In this document: piece by piece, positions 62,301 to 64,000 of the stretch
Position numbering within the stretch: position 1 is the stretch's first letter
Layout: every line of letters starts with the position of its first letter
Assembly: GCA_036768485.1 (NCBI GenBank)
Contig: JAVLUZ010000542.1
Span: forward strand, 124,001 to 188,000
DNA: 64,000 nt
Source: Mermis nigrescens
Taxonomy: Eukaryota; Nematoda; Enoplea; Mermithida; Mermithidae
Reading direction: 5' to 3'
Notes under the pieces: model-generated
Databases searched by the model: none
What the model was told of the DNA's origin: nothing
Seen by the model: only the letters and a program-made list of their open reading frames with translations
Position numbers and translations under genes: made by a program

Positions 62301-63187
62301 TTTAACCAAGTTTACATCTGTGTTTTTGCTCACTCTGAATCCCTGAAACTTTTAGGCAAACAAGGGCAAATTAGAAACCTTGCAACTCGTGCGTATGCTT
62401 TGCGGTATAGCACAAGGAATGAAATACCTCAACGACAAGGGGTTTATTCACAGGGTATGACTTTTCTTCAACGTATAGTGTAATTAGTTAAATTATGTGG
62501 TATACTCGTATACCTTCAATTTTTGTTAAGAAACTGTCATTGAACACATAATATGCAAGTATAAATAACAAGTTATAACTTTAATAAAACAAATAAAGTC
62601 TTCGTTTTAAATGTAAGCTCCATAAGCGCATATTAAATAAGCAAGGGCGTCTAATCGTTATTCTGATGAATCAAAGAGAGAAAAACGAATATTTGAAAGA
62701 ACTTATTGTTTTCTAACTTATTAATATTTATGGATACTGTTAATATTTGTACATTAGGTAACTATCTCAGTTTTAGATTTATATAAATCGTATTCAAATA
62801 CCGAAATTACCTCGGTTAAGACGATACCCTTCAATCGATGACAATAGATTTAAAAATCTTGATATTTTTGCTCGGTTTATGTTTTAGCAAGCATCGTATA
62901 TGTGCAAAATTGATGAAAGACAAATCTGTTTTGGAATGTTGAATAAGAAGTACTAGGTGTGAATTTTTAGCTGAAATAATGCGTATCATTAGCGCAAATT
63001 TTATTCTAAAATGCTTTGATTTCTTAATTAAATTCGTTACTGAGGCCAATCTTTTTATTCTATTTATGATAACCAGGATTTGGCTGCTAGAAATGTTCTG
63101 GTCGATAAAAATTTAGTCTGCAAAATCGCCGATTTCGGACTGTCTAGAGGCGTTGATGGATCGACAGAACAAGTTTATACCACGAAG
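32238..63187 (+). CDS. Eph: Eph receptor tyrosine kinase, exons 1-14 (C-terminal part beyond the window)
   Basis: Receptor for membrane-bound ephrins; acts at the plasma membrane in contact-dependent guidance and boundary signalling. Fourteen plus-strand exons join into 809 uninterrupted codons. Order: signal peptide (1-~17), ephrin-binding domain (~22-195; cysteines C66, C101, C111, C184), Cys-rich/EGF-like region (~197-320), FN3-1 (~323-427), FN3-2 (~428-545), TM (~560-581), juxtamembrane [12 protein letters not shown] with Y623 and Y629, and the kinase with GAGEFG (655-660), K680, alpha-C E697, gatekeeper T726, HRDLAARN (771-778), DFG (791-793) and activation-loop Y806. All catalytic residues seen so far are intact. 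Exon phases follow the layout I recall for vertebrate Eph genes. The remaining kinase exons, SAM domain and C-terminus are not in the window. Intron 1 is about 11.9 kb. Confidence 0.97.
32340..32550 (+). repeat. Family D fragment at the start of Eph intron 1
   Basis: Right part of the family only: AATTAAAGTAGTTTTCATGC, TATTTTAGCAT, GAGGTCATGTTAGC and CGTCATGCTATGCATCTGTG. It begins within about 40-70 bp of the exon 1 donor. Confidence 0.65.
32685..33072 (-). repeat. Family F repeat
   Basis: Contains the palindrome GGCGCGAAGCGCC at 32,900 and GGTGGGTATGCGTAACATCG at the left. It ends beside a family E copy, sharing an ATGTATGCATGTAAC junction. Confidence 0.7.
33073..33307 (-). repeat. Family E repeat (CATACATGTAAC ends), copy 1
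   Basis: Starts ATGCATGTAACAGCTC and ends TTTACATGTATG, with GGCCAAAAAATACCTAAAAA and GAAAATTTTCTGGCTTTTGG inside, as in the copies at 54,290 and 61,681. Confidence 0.8.
33667..33872. repeat. Tandem duplication of about 104 bp
   Basis: Both units begin GG(A/C)GCGAA(G/A)CGCCG and contain TTGACATG, CAAATTTGA-CG-TTTTGAG and ACAATA in the same order. The unit is part of the family F/H core. Confidence 0.75.
34012..34292 (-). repeat. Family C repeat
   Basis: Runs from ACGTGGGCAGCAAGAAAATTC to CACGCCCAGGTGTGGG, an inverted match of the 14,796 copy. Confidence 0.82.
34293..38244. other. Eph intron 1, mostly unique sequence
   Basis: No supported exon. There are short AAGCCTGGCTCAAGCC-like words near 34,915-35,095 and a tandem duplication at 37,871-37,964. 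Several open frames (34,419-34,669, 35,405-35,617, 35,863-36,186) were examined for Eph domains and have none. Confidence 0.45.
37871..37964. repeat. Tandem duplication, 47 bp period
   Basis: ATTAGTGATATGAGACGAAA is repeated with one change (ACAAA for ACGAAA), followed by ATCAGAAAATTTTATTG in both units. Confidence 0.9.
38245..38520 (-). repeat. Family D repeat
   Basis: Starts GATGCAAAGCATGGCCGATC (inverted right end) and contains TTTTTGAGCCAAAATGAC. The left end is diverged. Confidence 0.7.
38617..39110 (-). repeat. GC-rich minisatellite array 1
   Basis: About 25 units of CCCCACCGTCCCAACAG (17 bp), with 18 bp (CAGT/CAAT) and 21 bp (CAATAAT) variants, decaying after about 39,060. The long Gly/Leu/Trp-rich frames on the minus strand are by-products. 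It is the mirror of array 2. Confidence 0.95.
39288..39450 (-). repeat. Family D fragment between the two minisatellite arrays
   Basis: GCACGGCACGATCGGTCTGG, then TTTTGAGCCAAAAATGACC and AATGTTAAAATAGCGTAAAA: the inverted right half of family D. Confidence 0.7.
39617..39888 (+). repeat. GC-rich minisatellite array 2, inverted relative to array 1
   Basis: About 15 units of GGGGCTGTTGGGACGGT with the same 17, 18 and 21 bp variants. Its outer border GGGGCTCTTGAGACATCACC is the inverse of array 1's outer border GGTGTCTCAAGAGCCCC. The pair may therefore be the terminal inverted repeats of one 1.3 kb element (about 38,598-39,912). Confidence 0.95.
40022..40225 (-). repeat. Family D fragment (left part)
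   Basis: Ends AGGGGTCTAGACTCCCC and CACGTGCATGTCGG, the inverted left end of the family, with TTTTCCATTTT and TCGGCC words inside. Confidence 0.65.
40226..42330. other. Eph intron 1, unique sequence plus one family F-like copy
   Basis: A family F-like repeat lies at about 41,128-41,470 (CATACATGATCTTGGAGG, CGACGAT...GATGCATCCCCATCGTTTT) but lacks the GCGC palindrome. No exon was found. Confidence 0.45.
42376..42664 (+). repeat. Family D repeat, near full length
   Basis: Runs from ACATGCACCTGGGGATTGG to GATCGGCCATGCAGTGCATC, preceded by a duplicated ACAGACATGCACGTGGG. A short, degraded piece of the minisatellite unit (CCCAACAGTTCCATTAGTCC) precedes it at 42,333. Confidence 0.8.
43580..43965. 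repeat. Family H repeat (GGCGGCCGCCCC end, GCGC core)
   Basis: Starts GGCCCATATCCAGAATTC and ends GGGCGGCCGCCCCTGCTCC then AAATACGGCCC, with GGCGCGAAGCGCCGAAAAA at 43,824. Related to 47,178-47,520. Confidence 0.7.
44227..44297 (+). CDS. Eph: Eph exon 2: first strand of the ephrin-binding domain
   Basis: A 71 bp micro-exon, too short to show in simple ORF scans. Acceptor is CCCTTTTCAG, donor GGA|GTAAGC. Entered in phase 1 it reads [14 protein letters not shown] then [10 protein letters not shown] and leaves in phase 0. This matches the family's 'E-V-x-L-L-D-T ... L-G-W ... P-x-x-G' start, and the next exon begins with W, giving the conserved G-W pair across the junction. The usual Gly before the first Trp is Arg here (R34-W35). 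Confidence 0.9.
46012..46266 (+). repeat. Family D repeat in Eph intron 2
   Basis: AAGGGAAAATTAGAAACTTTCC, GAGGTCATTTTGACCC and CATCAGCCATGCTGTGCATC. It ends 330 bp before exon 3. Confidence 0.75.
46596..46871 (+). CDS. Eph: Eph exon 3: core of the ephrin-binding domain
   Basis: 276 bp, residues 46-137, phase 0 at both ends; acceptor TCTTTTCCAG region and donor AAA|GTTAGT. Contains SYVTCEVE, the NWVRTPFI segment (family 'N-W-L-R-T-x-x-I/V'), ELKFTIRDC and [13 protein letters not shown]. These are the conserved beta-strand and cysteine positions of Eph ligand-binding domains, including the C101-C111 pair. Confidence 0.96.
47178..47520. repeat. Family H repeat in Eph intron 3
   Basis: GGGATGGACCCAAGTTGCCCC at the left, TTTTCGGCGTTTTCTAATATG in the middle and GGTTCGAAGCGCTGAAAATT near the right end. 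It fills about half of intron 3 and ends about 40 bp before the exon 4 acceptor. Confidence 0.65.
47563..47724 (+). CDS. Eph: Eph exon 4: end of the ephrin-binding domain
   Basis: 162 bp, residues 138-191, phase 0. Acceptor TTGTACAG; donor AAA|GTACGA. Reads [11 protein letters not shown], an [20 protein letters not shown] segment (conserved 'K-G-F-Y-L-A-F-Q-D-x-G-A-C') and VSLLGVK, which continues as VFY in exon 5. Extending past the donor is open for 22 more codons but gives no Eph similarity, while the exon 5 junction does. Confidence 0.95.
48090..48475 (+). repeat. Family F repeat in Eph intron 4
   Basis: ACGTGTTCTTGGGAGGGG at the left, TTTTTGGCGCTTCGCGCC in the middle, GTGCCCATCGTTTTTAGCCC, and GTTGTACATGTATGG at the right end. 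Confidence 0.75.
48779..49048 (-). repeat. Family D repeat in Eph intron 4, diverged
   Basis: GCATAGCACAGCCAGTCTGG at the left and CTCATGCATGTCTGATT at the right; core words are partly lost. Confidence 0.55.
50082..50316 (+). CDS. Eph: Eph exon 5: Cys-rich (sushi/EGF-like) region
   Basis: 235 bp, residues 192-269 plus one base, ending in phase 1 at GTGAGT. Reads [19 protein letters not shown], then a segment with C226, YVCKADGAW (family 'M-Y-C-x-x-D-G-E-W'), GGCLCNRGF and QRCV. Cysteines C197, C226, C242, C255, C257 and C268 match the family spacing. Confidence 0.96.
50690..51400. other. Less AT-rich island in Eph intron 5, coding-like but unassigned
   Basis: Base composition is clearly richer in G and C than the surrounding intron, and overlapping frames are open on both strands (50,872-51,210 plus; 50,959-51,255 minus). 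At 51,264-51,393 a TTTTCCCAG acceptor and a GTGAGA donor frame a stretch reading [20 protein letters not shown]. It would join exon 5 in frame but leaves in phase 2, which does not fit exon 6. It also has no Eph similarity. It may be an alternative exon, an old inserted gene piece or a transposon fragment. Confidence 0.3.
51930..52228 (-). repeat. Family F repeat in Eph intron 5
   Basis: GGATGGGTACACGTGAAAAA, GACGTTTCTGACAATGC and AATATAGTCAGC. It abuts a family E copy at ACATGTAAC. Confidence 0.65.
52229..52426 (+). repeat. Family E repeat, copy 2 (Eph intron 5)
   Basis: ACATGTAACAGGAGGGTGGG at the left, CCGGAAAATTTTTGACC and AAAATTGAATTTTTTGGCCG in the middle, and GAGCCGTTCCATTTATGG at the right. 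Confidence 0.85.
54114..54269 (+). CDS. Eph: Eph exon 6: second EGF-like repeat
   Basis: 156 bp, phase 1 on both sides, so its loss would not shift the frame. Acceptor TCTTTTTTCAG; donor A|GTAAAA. Reads [20 protein letters not shown], then [12 protein letters not shown] and SAPCT. This corresponds to the Eph segment with 'A-C-x-x-G-x-Y-K ... C-x-x-C-P ... C-x-C-x-x-G-Y-Y-R-A'. Confidence 0.96.
54290..54497 (-). repeat. Family E repeat, copy 3 (Eph intron 6)
   Basis: Starts ATATATGTAACGGCTCGAAA only about 20 bp after the exon 6 donor and ends CTTATATGCATG, with AAAATTTTCTGGCTTTTGGG inside. Confidence 0.85.
55148..55506 (+). CDS. Eph: Eph exon 7: first fibronectin III domain
   Basis: 359 bp, residues 322-441, in phase 1 and out phase 0 at CAG|GTACGT. 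Begins RPPSRPEN and contains [20 protein letters not shown] (family 'L-x-W-x-x-P-x-D-x-G-G-R-x-D-x-x-Y-x-V'), the C362/C365 pair, an N-glycosylation sequon at N379-S-T, and the start of FN3-2 at [15 protein letters not shown]. Confidence 0.96.
55575..55804 (+). repeat. Family E repeat, copy 4 (Eph intron 7)
   Basis: Starts TACATGTTACAGGGGATGGG about 70 bp after the exon 7 donor and ends GAGCCGTTACATGTATGG. Confidence 0.87.
56404..56658 (+). CDS. Eph: Eph exon 8: most of the second fibronectin III domain, with an insertion
   Basis: 255 bp, residues 442-526, phase 0. Acceptor TTTTAAAG; donor GAG|GTATGA. Begins VTLSWDAP, where vertebrate Eph has 'L-x-W-x-x-P', and resumes at IQYYQIRY (family 'I-x-x-Y-x-V-K-Y'). 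Between these is a charged stretch of about 30 residues (452-484), much longer than the usual loop. Sequon N503-R-T. It ends NTDYYFE before exon 9. Confidence 0.95.
56981..57047 (+). CDS. Eph: Eph exon 9: last strand of FN3-2
   Basis: 67 bp, residues 527-548 plus one base, phase 0 in and 1 out. Acceptor TGCTTTAG; donor G|GTACGC. Reads [15 protein letters not shown] then KHAKTLG, matching 'V-R-A-x-T-x-x-G-x-G-x-x-S-x-P'. Confidence 0.95.
57607..57792 (+). CDS. Eph: Eph exon 10: transmembrane helix and inner membrane stop-transfer
   Basis: 186 bp, residues 549-610, phase 1 in and out. Contains [19 protein letters not shown] (563-581) followed by RRCPK. The downstream [19 protein letters not shown] starts the cytoplasmic juxtamembrane segment. 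The donor is G|GTATGT. Confidence 0.95.
58018..58222 (-). repeat. Family E repeat, copy 5 (Eph intron 10)
   Basis: ATACATGCAACGGCTCGAAA at the left and CACTGTTACATGTATGC at the right, with CCAATTTTCGACCAAAAAAG inside. Confidence 0.87.
59098..59235. repeat. Minisatellite with TGAAAAAGGTGGGTC unit
   Basis: Four to five irregular copies of GGTGGGTC joined by CCTGAAAAA or ATTGAAAAA. It lies in Eph intron 10. Confidence 0.75.
59738..59875 (+). CDS. Eph: Eph exon 11: juxtamembrane segment and start of the kinase domain
   Basis: 138 bp, residues 611-656, phase 1 in and out. Reads [20 protein letters not shown] then IDASC and EEIIGAG. The two juxtamembrane tyrosines Y623 and Y629 are the family's phosphorylation sites that relieve autoinhibition and bind SH2 proteins. 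The glycine-rich loop begins here and crosses the intron at G657. Confidence 0.97.
60554..60801 (+). CDS. Eph: Eph exon 12: kinase N-lobe
   Basis: 248 bp, residues 657-739, phase 1 in and 0 out (AGG|GTGAGA). Reads [20 protein letters not shown] with catalytic K680, [14 protein letters not shown] with alpha-C E697, and [19 protein letters not shown] with gatekeeper T726. [10 protein letters not shown] and ITEYxENxSLDxFLR are Eph-family signatures. Confidence 0.98.
61226..61476 (-). repeat. Family C repeat in Eph intron 12
   Basis: Runs from ATAGGTGGGCAGCACCGAAA to CACGCCCATGTGTGG, the inverted form of 14,796-15,043. Confidence 0.85.
61681..61894 (+). repeat. Family E repeat, copy 6 (Eph intron 12)
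   Basis: Starts ATACATGTAACGGGGGATGG and ends CTGGCCGTTACATGTATG, so the two ends are inverted copies (CATACATGTAACG). Confidence 0.88.
62356..62454 (+). CDS. Eph: Eph exon 13: kinase alpha-D/E region to the HR of HRD
   Basis: 99 bp, residues 740-772, phase 0. Acceptor AACTTTTAG; donor AGG|GTATGA. Reads [20 protein letters not shown] then GFIHR. The HRD motif is split between H771-R772 here and D773 in exon 14. The activation region upstream has a short NKGKLE linker. Confidence 0.95.
62455..63076. other. Eph intron 13
   Basis: Plain AT-rich intron between the two halves of the HRD motif; no repeat family is recognised in it. Confidence 0.7.
63077..63187 (+). CDS. Eph: Eph exon 14: catalytic loop, DFG and start of the activation loop
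   Basis: 111 bp, residues 773-809, phase 0. Acceptor ATAACCAG; donor AAG|GTACGA. Reads [21 protein letters not shown] and QVYTTK with the family's activation-loop tyrosine at Y806. The next exon should begin with the G-G-K-I-P-x-R-W-T segment; none is seen before base 64,000. Confidence 0.97.
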
Positions 63188-64000
63188 GTACGATTGCATT
63201 TATCATTTTACTTGACTATAATGTGATATTCAGTTTTCTGAATTCTAATATGTAAAGTGAACGAGTGGGGTGTCGCGTATTGCCCAGTTTTTTCGACATT
63301 TCTCGGTTATTTGTATTATAAATATTCCTTCTTCTAATAATGCGTCCATTTGATGTATTTTTATTTATTGTGTAATGTGTAGATATCTATTTTATTTATG
63401 TGTTTTTCATTTTTTATTGTTAGAAATATTGTCTTTATAATCTGAATAAGACTTTGTACGAATGACAAAGACGGTCAAGTTTGAAAACATGCTCAAGAAA
63501 AGATATTGTCGTTAGATTATAACGGTTGTAAATGCGCGTAGTTTACGCTTACAAAAATCTTAATCGAGTGCGATTGTGAATTTCGATTAGAATTTTCTTT
63601 CGAAAAATTGCTAATAATTTCGAGCAGCGTAAGAACGAACACTTGATGTTCAAATACATCTGTTTAGACGGATTTGACATATATCGATTTTTTATTTCTA
63701 ATTGCTTCACAAATGTTATGCGTGGATCCTACTAAAAAATCAATTGATAGCATTAATAACTACATAAGAATAACTGTATTATATGACATGAAAATTAATA
63801 ACTGTATTATATGACATGAAACGCCTAAAATTTTTTTAATATTTCGGTAAATAACGGTGTGTATTGTCCATCCCTTATTTCATCCATAATTAACCTATAT
63901 ATTGATTGTCTGTAATAAGATGTGCTCATGTCATTTTAAGCGGAAATAAACATGTTTTCTTTTTCTTTTTATTTTTGAAAAAATTATAACAAAAATGATA
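63188..64000. other. Start of Eph intron 14
   Basis: No exon with the expected G-G-K-I-P-x-R-W-T start is seen before the window ends. Apart from the 28 bp duplication it is plain AT-rich sequence. Confidence 0.6.
63771..63822. repeat. Tandem duplication, 28 bp period
   Basis: TAACTGTATTATATGACATG occurs twice, at 63,771 and 63,799, each followed by AAA. Confidence 0.95.

Overview
This is a window of an AT-rich, repeat-dense, intron-rich animal genome. No bacterial-style gene organisation is present. Coding sequence is confined to short exons with GT/AG borders, separated by introns of 168 bp to about 12 kb. The two recognisable genes are a metazoan Eph receptor tyrosine kinase and a Cys-loop ligand-gated ion channel. 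Both retain many ancestral exon boundaries, and the protein sequences look invertebrate; I cannot place the species more precisely.

Layout. The channel gene lies on the minus strand at 5117-8063. Five exons cover the signal peptide, the extracellular ligand-binding domain, TM1 and most of TM2; the rest of the gene is not visible and is probably beyond base 1. One exon carries a one-base frameshift. Just downstream of the last visible channel exon is a 4.6 kb composite repeat (about 441-5072), flanked by an apparent 7 bp target duplication and itself containing smaller elements. The 24 kb from 8.1 to 32.2 kb holds no gene I can support. It is a mosaic of dispersed non-autonomous repeats, a decayed mariner-type transposase (about 16.9-17.5 kb), a 600 bp trinucleotide microsatellite (20.0-20.6 kb) and several miniature inverted-repeat elements.

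From 32,238 to the window end the plus strand carries the Eph receptor. Fourteen exons were placed by translation, splice sites and phase: signal peptide, ephrin-binding domain, Cys-rich region, two fibronectin III repeats, transmembrane helix, juxtamembrane di-tyrosine segment, and the kinase domain as far as the activation loop. The joined exons give 809 codons with no frame break. The rest of the kinase, the SAM domain and the C-terminus lie past the right edge. Intron 1 is about 11.9 kb and holds a pair of inverted GC-rich minisatellite arrays. Several introns carry copies of a roughly 200 bp family bounded by CATACATGTAAC-like ends.

The two genes are divergently arranged but about 24 kb apart; nothing suggests joint regulation. 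Both encode cell-surface proteins: an ion channel subunit and a contact-signalling receptor. No clearly new biological system was found. The most unusual items are the structured repeats, the frameshifted channel exon, the non-canonical TM2 entrance and the insertion in the second FN3 domain of Eph.
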